A DNA stretch of 64,000 nt. Origin: Ascaphus truei (Eukaryota > Chordata > Amphibia > Anura > Ascaphidae). A model generated the notes under the pieces. It was given only the letters and a program-made list of their open reading frames with translations, searched no databases and was not told the origin of the DNA. Positions within the stretch are counted from its first letter, which is position 1. Each line of letters begins with the position of its first letter. The stretch lies in assembly GCA_036426205.1 (NCBI GenBank), contig WSYH01001920.1, positions 37,733-101,732 of the forward strand. The letters are read 5' to 3'. This document shows positions 34,130-45,877 of this stretch, in pieces. Both the position numbers and the translations under genes were made by a program.

Positions 34130-35260
34130 CACCAATCCAAGAAAATGATTACTGTTCCAGCTATAGTATACGCAATGAGGTCCCTCCTGCCCAAGGACAT
34201 AAGTATACCGGGGTTGTCCCTAGACCTGCTGAACCAATTGAATTGGGACATAGGAGCTTTCTGTACAAAACCTACCTTTTGCCGATGTCAGTGGCTGTTA
34301 GCTCCCCCCTTAACCACCCACCCACAACCCGTTATTAAAGGCAATGTTGCCCACTCAGGGTTCTAGTGACCCAGTAAGGATCGCCTGGCCCTGAGGGAAG
34401 TAAGATAACAAGTTCAGGACCAGCTGATTAGGAGCCGTGATATAAGCCTCTGGACCACTGCTCCTCCCTCGTCCCGTCCCCCCCCACCTTAGCTCCGCCC
34501 CCCACCCCCCTTACTCCGCACAGTGAATCTGGGAAAAGTTTTAACTGGTCTCTGTATTATTCCATGCAGATGTCCGTCCCGCTACGGACCCTAAAACACA
34601 CAGAATACCTATGTAAAACACCGGACCAGACTGGCCAAGGGGAAATATGCTGTAGAGAGAGGTTGGGACAATGATATGCCTGTGACAGGTGCCTGAGGCC
34701 ATGTAGCCACTTTGTAACACTGCCAAGAAGAAAAGAAAAAACGGGAAAAACTAAGAGACAAGGAAAAAAGAAAAAACCTTCTCCCCCCCTCTCACCCCCA
34801 TCCTTTGTCCCCCCCCCCCCCGCTCGCCCCCGCCCCCCCCGCCTCACTCCCAACCCTCTCAACCCCTTCCCCCCCTTGTCCCCCCCTCCATTGATCCAAG
34901 GAAAAGGTTTATCTGAGCTTTGTATTCCATGTGTTGAGGTCCACTAAGGGCCAAGAGCTACCAGAACACATATGTGTCCCTTGACCTGCTGGTCAGTTGA
35001 ATTATGTTTTAGAAGCTCTGCCTAGACACTGTACATGCCTGTGACTTGGTCTTCTGCCATAATATCCCCTCCCCCCTTCCTCCCCTTCCTTCCCCGCCCC
35101 CCCCACCCCCCTCCCCCTCACCGAGCCTAAGGAAGGAAAAGGTCTATCTGACGCATGCCGGCTCAGGCAAAGTTTATCTCCCGTGACTTAAAATGTCCAA
35201 AACGTATATGTACCAAAAGACCTGCTGGCTAATTTGGAAAATGCTTATGGAGCCCTGCAT
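34130..35260 (+). repeat. Degenerate tandem units between L1 ORF1 and ORF2
   Basis: Four diverged units begin near 34145, 34535, 34900 and 35130. Each has a CTGTATTCCATG-like start, a GGTCC..CT..GCC stretch, TATGTNCC and GACCTGCTGG words, and ends in a C-rich tract. Spacing is 230-390 bases. Confidence 0.55.
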
Positions 35261-35644
35261 AACCCCATATCTGCCGCGGGCATAGACGTCCGCTCCCGTT
35301 AACCCCCCCCCCCTGTCTCAAACGACGAGGGTGTTCGACCTCGTTCCCTGGTCTCGCCCCATGTTTGGCGTCCCGGAAAGTTCTCCAGGGGTTTTTGCCC
35401 CCCTCCCTTGTCACCACGGTGTCAAGCGGAAACTCTTTTGGGCTCCCGGACAGGCCACTTTCTTTCTCGCCCCCATGTGTCCACCTCCCCCCTCTCTCCC
35501 CCTCCCTCACCCTGACCACTCCCAGAGGCCCGTCCAGGGACAGCACGAGGGCCCCCCGTCCCCTTGATCTAAGGACCCATCCACCCCCGACATGGGAATC
35601 ACTCGGGGTCCGGGGTTTGTCCCCAGGAACCATTGCCCTACCTA

Positions 35645-38600
35645 ATGGCGTCAATTAAAATCATCTCTCTAAATGTTAAGGGCCTCAACTCTGTTAGAAA
35701 ACGCATTCTGGCTCTCCAAGAGCTAAAAAAAACCAAAGGCGATATCATTTGTATCCAGGAAACCCACTTCAATACCCCAGATCCACCTAACACATTCAAA
35801 CACACTTTCCCCCAAGCGTACTTTGCATCATCCCCAAACAAGAAACGCGGTGTAGCCATACTGATCAAGAATAACATCCCCTTCGCCCCAACAAAGGTAG
35901 CCAAAGACCCTCAAGGTCGATATTTGCTACTCCAAGGTACACTGTCTGGGTCCCCCATCTCCATACTGAATATATATGCCCCTAATGACAATCAAATCCA
36001 ATTCCTTCAGAATCTACTTGGTTCATTCGACCTATCGGTACTCTCCTCGCTACTGCTAGTTGGAGACGCCAACATGGTCCTTTGCCCAGACCAAGACAAA
36101 TCCACTCTGCCCACGACACCACACACTGCCCAGACACAGAAAAAGGCCAAAACGTTCCGTGAAATTCTGAGAAACTACTCCTTGTCAGATATCTGGAGGG
36201 CCCAGCATGTAGGACAGAGGGACTACATGTTCTTCTCAGCTCCTCATCAGTCTTACTCGCGGATTGACTACTTTCTAGGTACCAACAATGTTCTCCAGGC
36301 ATCCTCCCACTCCAACATAGGCCCAATTACCTGGTCAGACCACGCCCCTGTCGAACTTACCCTCTCTCTGCCTTTCGTCAAAAGCTCTGCGTACAAGTGG
36401 AAACTGAACGACTCACTCCTTAACGACCCTCAATTGATCAAAACAATCAAACAAAAACTAAACACTTTTTTTCAAATAAATAGCGGTTCAGTCTCAGCAG
36501 CAGCAATGCTCTGGGAAGCGCACAAAGCTACCATCAGTGGAGACCTTATTTCATTAGCCTCCTATAAGAAGAAAATAAAACTCAAAGCGCAAAAAGAACT
36601 CGCTGAGAAGATCCTGGCCCTAGAACTCCAACATAAGCAGACCCCATCAAAAAAAAGTGTTCAGAACCCTAGATAAAGCAAGAACAGAACTTAAAGTACT
36701 GCAGCTTGACGAGGTAGAGAGAGCGCTGAAATGGACTAACCAAAAGTTCTACGACAGGGGCAATAAAGCCGATAAACTCCTGGCCTCGAAACTTAGAGGC
36801 GTAAAGGCCAAAGCCCAGATCACAAAAATCCGCACCAGGAACGGACAGCTAACATATAACGAGAAAGAAATAGCGCAGGAATTTTCAGAGTTCTACAAAG
36901 AACTTTACAACCTCCACCCCCCGGCCAGGACCAGGACAGTGCCAAAATAGCCGCAGAATACCTATCCCAATGCAACCTCCCAACCCTTTCAGCGGAAGAG
37001 CTTGACTTGCTTAATCAAAAAATAACCCAAGAAGAGCTGTCCCAAGCCATCACCTCTCGCAAAATAGCCAAGACACCCGGCCCAGACGGGTTCTCTAATG
37101 CATACTATAAAAAATTCGCAGCATCCCTCTCCCCTTATCTATTGGACATATTTAATTCCTTCTTAGAAGGGGAACCAATCCCAGGTACAATTTCGTCCGC
37201 CAACCTTGCGATCATCCACAAGGAAGGAAGAGATCCGCTACAATGCGGTAGCTATAGACCTATCTCCCTACTCAACACAGACCTCAAGCTTTTCAGCAAG
37301 ATCCTTGCAAACAGGCTGAACCCTATTCTCCCCAGATTGATTCATATAGACCAGGTGGGCTTTGTGTCAGGAAGACAGGCCTCTGACAACACCCGCAAAA
37401 TTATCGACATCATAGACCACGTCCACCTCAACAAGTCTCAGGCCATGATCCTAAGCCTTGATGCCGAAAAGGCTTTTGACCGAATCAAATGGTCCTTTCT
37501 CGACCAAACCATGCTTCGGTTTGGCTTCTCGGGTCCGTTCCTCGAGGAGGTGCGAGCCCTATATAACAACACCCACCACCCTTCTAAAACTCCCGGGAGG
37601 GCACTCCAATCCAATAACAATCAAAAATGGAACCAGGCAAGGTTGCCCACTATCCCCCCCTACTATTTGCCATATCGATAGAACCATTGGCAGCCCGGAT
37701 CAGAGCCGAACCCTGCATAAAGGGCATCCCAATCGCAGATAGGGAGTATAAAATCTCCCTCTTTGCTGATGACGTCATTCTGACCCTAGCCAATCCGCAC
37801 ACCTCCCTTCCCAATCTGCAGAAACTGTTGGACCAATTTAGTTTAGTGTCCGACTATAAAATAAATACGGACAAGTCCGAGGCGCTCAACATTTCTCTCC
37901 CAGACCCTACATGGAAACTCCTACAAACCAACTTTAAATAAAATGGAATCAGCTCCCACATTAATACTAGAGGGATAAAAATAGCGAGCTCCTATAGCTC
38001 TTATATCATGCTAATTACCCCCCCCCTTCTGTTTCCGCCGATCAAAAGGGAACTAGATTCCTCGGGCATACTCACCAGATTTGGACGAATTGTGTCCGCC
38101 AAAATGAACATCCTCCCTGGCTTACTCTACTATTTTCAGACCCTCCCAGTCCCAGTTCTGCTAGTAGAACTACGGAATATGCAGGCTCATATCCTCCGCT
38201 TCATATGGAGGCAGCGCAGACCAAGGGTGCCGAAATCGGTGCTGCTGGCTTCCAGGACGAGAGGGGGCTTGGGGGTCCCGGATGTGGTCAGGTACTACCA
38301 GGCAGCCCAGCTGAGGCAGGCTGCGGTCTGGAATAATCCCCCGACCTCCAACTGCTGGTTGGCGATAGAAACCCACCACGCGGCCCCCACCCCCCTCCCG
38401 GCCTTACTATGGTCGCCGGCCTACAAGCAAAGAAGGCCCCTGAGACTTGAGCTCGGGGCGATGAGGTGCACGTGGTCTACGTGGAATAAAACCAAAGGGA
38501 AACATGGCCTAGCTTCATCCCCCTTGCAACTCACCCCCATCTTCGGGAATCCAGACTTCCCACCCGGGTGCTCCCGTCCCCAATTTGGTCAATTCCAGGA

Positions 38601-39327
38601 CCTAAACATCAGAGTGGTTGCAGATCTGCTGGAAGGCGATGAGGTTCTGTCCTTCCATGAGCTCAAAAACAAACTCTCCGCCCCAGACCTTCCCATCTTC
38701 AAATACCTTCAGATAAGGCACTTCCTGAGAGCCCAGTCCCCAAACCTCAAATTCCCAGCGTGCACTAGATTCAAAACCCTCTGTCTAAAGGGGGAATACC
38801 AGAGAGGATCTCCGAAATTTACAGAACATTAGAGGCATCCCACCCCCCCACCCCCCTCGCATTCATATATGCAAAAATGGAGTGCTGATCTGAACATCCC
38901 AATCGATCCGGAAGACTGGGAGGATATCTGGGAAGCTGCCACCAAAACATCAATTTGTTCAATCACAAAAGAAAATATATATAAAATCCTATTTCAATGG
39001 TACCTAACCCCGAGTAGACTGAGCCAGATCTTCCCAGGCACCACAGACGTGTGCTGGAGAGGGTGTGGTCAAAGAGGAGACATGCCATATATTTGGTGGG
39101 CATGCCCAGAGATCCAGAGATTCTGGACTAGGATCCAGAGTCTCTTGATTGAAACCCTGGGACTGGAGGTCCCCCTGGACCCCCTGACGTACGTGCTGGG
39201 AAAACCAATTGAAGACCTCCCCCGCCCCTGTAGCCAGATTAACCTCGGCGTTCCTAACGGCCGCCAGACGCTGTATCGCCGCGGCCTGGAAACAAGTAAA
39301 GACCCCCTCACGGAGAACAGTAATTAA
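35645..39327 (+). pseudogene. L1 ORF2 (endonuclease-reverse transcriptase), frameshifted
   Basis: 35645-36670 is an open endonuclease domain (MASIKIISLNVKGLN, IQETHF, LVGDANMV, RIDYFL, WSDHAPV), with all expected active-site words. A frame break at an A-run near 36655 leads to the linker (36657-36950). The RT core follows (37007-37600: KTPGPDGFSNAYYK, YRPISLLNTDLKLFSKILA, GFVSGRQASDN, LSLDAEKAFDRIKW). After another break comes FADDVILTL near 37760 (the FADD catalytic box), then the thumb (38008-38832), and finally a C-terminal zinc knuckle (CWRGCGQRG...WWAC, 38869-39327). At least five frame breaks make it nonfunctional, although all catalytic motifs are still visible. Confidence 0.9.
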
Positions 39328-39765
39328 AAGAATAGATGTGGTCATGAACATGGAGAGACTGACAGCCGTGCTGAAGCAGAGAAGGCCTCAATTCTATAAA
39401 ACCTGGGAACCTTGGCCAGGCTCAGGCGCCCCGACACTATTGTAAGCCCTGGTCCAACTCTGATACCCCTGGGCGCGAGGGCCCTAGCGCCCTGCCCTCC
39501 ACAATCCCCCCCCTTCCCCCCTTCCCAGCCCCCTTTTCATCCCCATGTCGTTCCCAACTATCCACCCGACCCTCGTCGCCCCCCTATCTTTTCACTACAA
39601 AAGTAGAAAAAAAATGGTTTATTGTGTGTCTTCACTGTCATATGCCTATGTACCAAAATGTTTTTTTCTCATGCTGTGAATGTCATCGTTATTTTCCACA
39701 TGTACAGTATGTACCTTGTAAGATGCCAATAAAGAAAAAAACAGATTTAAAAAAAAATAAAAAAT

Positions 39766-39785
39766 AAAAAATATTCAAGTTCGGG
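39766..39785. repeat. Right target-site duplication of the L1 element
   Basis: Identical to 31731-31750; the leading A's merge with the poly(A) tail. Confidence 0.9.
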
Positions 39786-39884
39786 CGCTGCCTGGTCATG
39801 TCCTAATACCGTGACACCCGCCCTTTTAGGCGTTACTCCATGCGCGTCTTCCCCGGAGAGGATTAAAACCAAAGCGTTCAAGCT

Positions 39885-39966
39885 TTAACCCTGTGCCCAG
39901 GACATAGGAGAGGTAGCTCTCAATGCATTACTTCCTGGTAAAACCGGTTTCTAAATAAATAAATAA
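39885..39966 (+). repeat. SINE/LINE tail family copy
   Basis: CTGTGCCCAGGACATA, TTACTTCCTGGTAAAAC and an AAATAAATAAATAAG end, as in the copies at 16215 and 46465. Confidence 0.8.
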
Positions 39967-40357
39967 GATACCGTTCTGCTCGAAGCGTTTGCACATCATT
40001 CATCGCCCGTGATGACGTCACACTTTCATACTGGATTTCAGCGTCCCGTATTATAAAAACGTCACCATGGCAACCCTAGTCCAAATTAAAAAAAAAAACG
40101 TACCTCTTAATACTGAAGTACTCCTTTACTCTGAACACATTCCCTCCGCCCGCCACCGCCGCTTCATCCCTCGTACAGTACGTAGACTTTACCGTCTAGT
40201 AGCACCGATGAGCTGTTTTGTCACCGGATACTTCAGTCTGTCTGGCAGCGCTCAGAGAGTGAGGTGTCCTGAGATGGTTAACGGCTAGAGCATAAGGCAG
40301 TCAGTCCTAGTTTGTGTCCCGCACAGTCATAACTTGAGCACAAGATTGCTATGTCCA

Positions 40358-40843
40358 TTAAAGCTGCAGACCAAGCAATATCCTACGTGTGTTTTTTAAA
40401 ATAAATCGGTTCTGTACTATGACAAAATACTTGTAGCATTTTTTTTAAACAACCCTGAATGACATTTTTAATGTATTATAATGTAACAAGCCTTTTTTTG
40501 TTTCTATAGCAACCATTTACAAAGTCACACCCCTTTCCTCTTCTGAAACAGGCTCTGGCACACCCCTTTTTGAGCCCTGCCCTCTCTCTAGCAGTGCACC
40601 AATTGTATCTAGTGACTGCTGGTCACATGATCTTCCCCACAGAACTTTGCATCTTTGGTCCTCTTCTGCTGCACTGACAGCCATTTAGTGAACCCCCCAA
40701 GCCGAATCTTCACCGATCGATCACAGGAGAACGGATCGATCAGCAACTTCGCTAATTACGTATCAATGTGCGGATTGTATTGATGCACATATTAAAGGGG
40801 AAAAATGAAGAAAAAAAAACGGCAGCTTGGGTTGCTGCTTTAA
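40358..40843. mobile_element. TTAA-flanked miniature transposon, copy A
   Basis: Begins TTAAAGCTGCAGACCAAGC and ends GCTTGGGTTGCTGCTTTAA, imperfect inverted ends with TTAA at both borders. Its interior matches copy B (about 52458-52918): TAGCAACCATTTACAAAGTCACACCC, GGTCACATGATCTTCC and CGATCGATCACAGGAGAACGGATC. TTAA targets are used by piggyBac and Kolobok elements; which one is unclear. Confidence 0.8.
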
Positions 40844-40903
40844 AAAGGTATCTCAACCTACAAAGTACCTTATAAATTGAAGTGATGCCACATTCTACCA
40901 GAT

Positions 40904-41074
40904 CAGGGGTGGCTAACTCCAGGCCCCGAGAGCTTCCAAAAGGTCAGGTTTTCAGGATATCCCTGCTTCAGCTCAGGTGGAGCTGTCTTCGACTGAGCCA
41001 CCTGTGCTGAAGCAGAGATATCCTGAAAACCTGACCTGTTGGCAGCTCTCGAGGACTACCGTTGACCACCACTG
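40904..41074. mobile_element. Palindromic hAT-type miniature element
   Basis: CAGGGGTGGCTAACTCC at the left and CCACCACTG at the right. TACCAGAT and TACTAGAG (6 of 8 alike) flank it. Inside, GGTCAGGTTTTCAGGATATC and its inverted copy make a near-complete foldback. Confidence 0.8.
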
Positions 41075-41138
41075 TACTAGAGTGTTCCTTGGTGTTCCTT
41101 GGACCCCGCAATCCCGCTGCAGGTTGTTCTGTGGCACC

Positions 41139-41442
41139 TTTAGGCTGCGTCCACGCTGCCACTGACCACGCTTGGCGCGTAGCGCGGTCAGCACAATCAA
41201 TTTTTATCTGTCCGGCCACGCTCGCGGGCGCTTGCAGAGACAGATAAAATTGAGTTTGAGGCGCGCTGAAGGCTCATCTGACCTCAGCCAATCAGCGCCA
41301 GTCACTGTTAGGCCACGCCCCCCTGCCCCCCCTCCCGCTTACAGAAAAAGTTGCCGAAACACCCTGCGCTCATGCTTGGAGAGTTGGTGACATTATCACT
41401 CAAGCATGAGCGCTCTCAGCGGCAGCATGGCCGCAGCCTTAA
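41139..41442. mobile_element. Miniature transposon with AGGCTGCG-type ends
   Basis: Left end TTAGGCTGCGTCCACGCTGCC and right end GGCCGCAGCCTTAA are inverted. GC-rich, no coding frame. Confidence 0.6.
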
Positions 41443-41839
41443 GTTGCGGTCCCAGCGCGTTCTGTAGGACGCGCGCCCGGCGGGAGGGCGGCGCGTTCAC
41501 AGCGCTTCACCGCAGATCGCGGTCCTGGGAGAGAGGGAGAGTTTGCGATGAAAGGGGGCGTGGCGGGGGTTTTGCGGGGGCGTGGCCATGACCTCACGCG
41601 GCTGGTTCGCCCTCATTGGCTGAACCGCCGGCGGGGGCGGGGGCGTGGCCACGCCTCCGTCGTGAGTTGCACATACAAAAAAATTGTATGTGTGAAAACT
41701 TGCAGTACAGCGCGGCTGCTAAACGCGCGCCGACGCATGTACTGGGCCCGGATAGATTGGGGGGCGGTGCTTGTGCACACAGTGCACACAGTGCACGCCA
41801 AGGTGTGCGCTGTAGAACGCACTGGGACCGCAGCCTTAG
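41439..41839. mobile_element. Second GC-rich miniature transposon, abutting the previous one
   Basis: AAGTTGCGGTCCCAGCGCGTTCT on the left and AGAACGCACTGGGACCGCAGCCTTA on the right are inverted copies. GCTGGTTCGCCCTCATTGGCTGAA inside matches a stretch at about 21551 in the hAT-type element. Confidence 0.7.
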
Positions 41840-41929
41840 TCGCTCGGATGCGATAATATACATTCTAGCATATTTTACTATGGAACGGCAAGCACTCGGG
41901 AGGGGGCGGGGAGGGGTGTGTTACATACT

Positions 41930-42260
41930 CAGGGCCGGTTTTAGAATTGTGCCGCCCATAGGCACTTAACCTTTTTTGCCGTCCTGGCCGTCTCCTATTG
42001 CAGCGTCCCGACGTCACGCGGCTCCGTGACAAAGGGACGCCATTTGACGTCATGGCAGCGCGTGGCCATGTGACGTTGCGGCTGACGCCGCAGCCCTGCA
42101 GGAAGAGGAGGGCGGCGCTATAGGAGGTAAGATTCCTTTACAGAAGCCCCCCAATCCCCCCCAGTAATCAGTCTAATTGTTGTGGTGAAGAGCGGGGCCT
42201 CTGTAACCGCATCACCGACCCCCAAAAAATTTGCCATTCCCTGGCCTGATTTTGCCGAGC
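41930..42260. mobile_element. Fragment of a CAGGGCCGG-type hAT miniature element
   Basis: Starts CAGGGCCGGTTTTAGAATTGTGCCGCC, a common end of this family, and contains GC-rich CATTTGACGTCATGGCAGCG words, but its right end was not found. Confidence 0.5.
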
Positions 42261-42956
42261 CCAGTAGGCCTGTACGTAAATACGGGCCTGTATACGTGCT
42301 GTTTGGCTTCTGAGGAGAGCACCCTTCTAAAACTTGGGTGGAGGGTAAATTACTCCAGGACATGTCCCCTAACTCATTCCCACCTATACATTCTATTGCT
42401 TTGCTTCATTGTAAAGCTCTGAGGACGTAGTCTGGCAATATAAAGCAGCGCGGGGTGGGTTAAAATTCAGCTCCCTCCTACCACAGTCTAACTCTAGGGC
42501 GAGACCACCTTCCTCTCGGGTGTGATCAGGATCTTTTAAAAGATTTGTAAAATGCAAAATCCTTAGTCCCCCTTCTGTTACTGGGCCCACGTGTTACTCT
42601 TAGGAACGGTTGTACCCAGAGAGCCCCGGACTTTACCCGAAGAGGATTCTGGGTAAGGAGAGAGACTGTTTTTAAGACTGGGCCAGCGTGAGCCGGCCTG
42701 GGACGATTAACGCTCCCAAGGATGCAAGAAGCTAGTCTGACCCAAAACGACACTAATCCGGAGCGGATTCGGGCGCCGAGCCACAGCTCACAGAGCGGTT
42801 ATCTGTGACACGTCCGTGCCCAAGGTCAGAATGCTGAGTGCGTGACGAGCCTGAAACAAAATGCCAGCACAGAATAAAGATACTCACCCCACATACAGGA
42901 GGGAAGGAAGGAGAGACAGTTACAGCAGATAAGAAGTTACAGGGGGAGGGGAAGGG

Positions 42957-43640
42957 AGCACTCAGTGACTGTTTTGTCTAGAACGCAAAGAGAGCGCTCA
43001 GTGACTGTTTTGTCTAGAACGCAAAGAGAGCGCTCAGTGACTGTTTTGTCTAGAACGCAAAGAGAGCGCTCAGTGACTGTTTTGTCTTGCACGCAAAGAG
43101 AGCGCTCAGTGACTTTTGTCTTGCATGCAAAGAGAGAGCTCAATGACTGTTTTGTCTAGAACGCAAAGAGAGTGCTCAGTGACTGTTTTAGAACGCAAAG
43201 TGAGCGCTCATGACTGTTTTGTCTTGCATGCAAAGAGAGCGCTCAGTGACTGTTTTAGAACGCAAAGGGAGCGCTCAGTGACTGTTTTGTCTTGCATGCA
43301 AAGAGAGCGCTCAGTGACTGATTTGGCTAGAACGCAAAGAGAGCGCTCAGTGAATGTTTTGATTAGAACGCAAAGAGAGCGCTCAGTGACTTTTGACTAG
43401 AATGCAAAGAGAGCGCACAGTGACTGTTTAATCTAGAACCCACAGAGAGCGCTCAGTGACTGTTTAATCTAGAACCCACAGAGAGTGCTCAGTGACTGTT
43501 TTGTCTAGAACATAAAGAGAGCGCTCAGTGACTGTTTTGACTGGCACGCAAAGAGAGCGCTCAGTGACTTTTGTCTAGAACGCAAAGAGAGCGCTCAGTG
43601 ACTTTTGTCTAGAACGCAAAGAGAGCGCTCAGTGACTGCA
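42957..43640. repeat. 36-bp minisatellite
   Basis: About 19 units of CAGTGACTGTTTTGTCTAGA + ACGCAAAGAGAGCGCT, with some units shortened to 28-33 bases. Since 36 is a multiple of three, frames stay open on both strands without being genes. Confidence 0.95.
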
Positions 43641-43744
43641 TTAAGGCGATATAGTGACGCAATCATGGTCTTTGCTGGGGGAAAATCTGCCATATATTTT
43701 AAGAAAGTTGTCTGTCTGCTCGCTATGCATTTGGAAACCTCTTA

Positions 43745-44150
43745 AGCTACCGTAACCAAGTTTTGCATGATGGTTCCTGAGATCAAGGTGCAGGTTTTTG
43801 TCTTGTGTTTGGATACAATTCACAAATAATATGACATCACTGATGACATCACAAATGACATGATCCCATCACACGACCCCTCAAGCTGCCACTTTATCTT
43901 GGTCACTCTGAAAATCCAATTTGCAACAATAGCAAAAAATACCGGAGCAGCCAAAGTTCTGCAAGACCACGAGGGCGAGACCAGTGTTTGGGACGAGAGG
44001 ACAATGTCCCACACACACACACACACGCGGCATCAGAGGATCTCGATCGGACACGTCAGGACCTCAGAGGCAATGAAACTATTATGGGTGGAGTTGTTGT
44101 TGTTGTTGTTGTTGTTTTTGTCGGGGATATCACATTAAGGAACTAAAACA
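43745..44150 (+). repeat. Dispersed repeat, copy 1 (inverted partner at 61187)
   Basis: AAATGACATGATCCCATCACACGACC, CTCAAGCTGCCACTTTATCTTGG, GCAGCCAAAGTTCTGCAAGACCA and CAATGAAACTATTATGGGTGGAG all recur in reverse order and complement at 61187-61580. Confidence 0.85.
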
Positions 44151-45065
44151 TGTAATTATCCATTTAGTGTACACCTGCGTCGCCCCAAAGTCGGACGCCT
44201 GATGGGGTTCCCGAAGAGCTGCTCCCCTCGGCTCAGTGTGCTAAGGGTTAACACTTGCTTGTACTTTGTGGAACATCAACCACACCCACTGGAATGTTAA
44301 TGAGCCAAGAGGACAAAGGACTTTGTATGTGTGACCCCGTGGAAATATCTGTAGCATTTATTGTTGAAACCCGCACAAGAAAAATTGATAATAATCTCGA
44401 GAACAGGGGTTCCCCAGAGGTGGGAGGGTGGATCAGGTCTGTCCCCAAGATTAGGTGCTGTAAACTGCTATAAAATCAACACTCATCGCTCACTGAAATG
44501 ACTTCTTGCACTCCTGCCAAAGCAGCAGGCATGTTCCTACCTGAGATGCCACAGAAACTGGTAGAGACTGATCATATATTCATTACTTTTCCCAGCCTCC
44601 TGTATAGCATCTGTGCTAGGAATTCCGCACACATTACCCCTGCCCACTCGCCCTCTCCCCCCCCCACCTACCACAGGGCTTTTCTGCACCACAGAGCCTC
44701 CACTGGCAAGGTTAATGTGAAGTCCCCAAACAGTCGCCAACCACAGGGCTATTTAATTTCCTTAAACTAGCCCCGTATCCCCAGACCCACAAGGACCCTT
44801 TCAAGCCCTTCCTGAAGTGTCATATTAAACAGATCTAACCCTATTTCAGATAAATGTCTGGGCGAAATAATCCGCTATTCGCTGAATCGAACTCAGAGTG
44901 ACTTATCACCCAGCCTCCTACCCGCAACATACATTTCCCCAACGGCCTTATTCATTTTCTTTCTGCTTCGCTCCATCTCCCCTGCTTGCTGAGACCCTTC
45001 AACGCCTTCCTGTGGACAATGTCTGACCACACTACCTGGACCTTCCCCCAACACATCTGAATCCG
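44150..45065. other. Intergenic DNA, no defined feature
   Basis: Some C-rich stretches and short open frames. Nothing matched a known family. Confidence 0.4.
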
Positions 45066-45069
45066 AGAT

Positions 45070-45775
45070 AAATCCTTGAATATGGAGTACAATTTTGGGC
45101 ACCACTCCTTAGAAAAGACATTATGGAACTAGAGAGAGTGCAGAGAAGAGCCACCAAATTAATAAAGGGGATGGACAATCTAACTTATGAGGAGAGGCTA
45201 GCTAAATTAGATTTATTTACATTAGAAAAGAGGTGTCTAAGAGGGGATATGATAACTATGTACAAATATATTCGGGGACAGTATATGGAGATTTCAAAAG
45301 AACTATTCATCCCACGGGCAGTACAAAGGACTCGGGGCCATCCCTTAAGGTTGGAGGAAAGGAGATTTCACCAGCAACAAAGGAAAGGGTTCTTACAGTT
45401 AGGGCAATTAAAATGTGAAATTCATTACCCATGGAGACTGTGATGGCAAATACAATAGATTTGTTCCAAAAAAGGTTGGGCATCTTTTTAGAAAGGAAAG
45501 GTATACAGGGATATACCAAATAAGTAAACATGGGAAGGATGTTGATCCAGGGATTAATCCGATTGCCAATTCTTTGAGTCAGGAAGGAACTTATTTTTCC
45601 CCTTATGAGATATCATTGGATGATATTTCACTGGGTTTTTGGTTTGCCTTCCTCTGGATCAATACACTGTAAGTACAGATATAGGATAAAGTAAATGTCG
45701 TCTAAATTTATCATAGGTTGAACTTGATGGACGTATGTCTTTTTTCAACCTCATCTACTATGTAACTATGTCATT
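45070..45775 (+). mobile_element. CR1/L2-group LINE, 3' end of ORF2 and tail
   Basis: The frame 45123-45440 reads [35 protein letters not shown] and [13 protein letters not shown], the conserved end of CR1-type ORF2 after the RT. Just upstream, [16 protein letters not shown] continues it. The 3' part ends in AACTTGATGGACGTATG ... ATGTAACTATGT, the same tail that expanded at 3655. Confidence 0.85.
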
Positions 45776-45877
45776 CCTCATCGTCCTAACTAAGTCTACT
45801 GACGTTACCGCCCCCACATTGTTGCCCCCCTCCCACCCGTAAATAATCAGCATTTTTAGGGGGCCTTCTATCCCTTG

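Larger units (their letters stand above)
31751..39765 (+). mobile_element. Near full-length L1 retrotransposon of the Tx1 group
   Basis: About 8.0 kb between the two target-site copies, with a short 5' leader, an ORF1 remnant (from 31906), a long GC/C-rich interval with degenerate repeats, ORF2 (from 35645) with endonuclease, reverse transcriptase and zinc knuckle, then a 3' tail with AATAAAG and A-rich end. The long duplication and poly(A) are the marks of target-primed reverse transcription. Both ORFs are broken, so it cannot move on its own. Confidence 0.9.

Noticed and set aside
42957..43640. CRISPR-like array
   Set aside because: Units are contiguous without unique spacers, in a vertebrate genome; it is a minisatellite.
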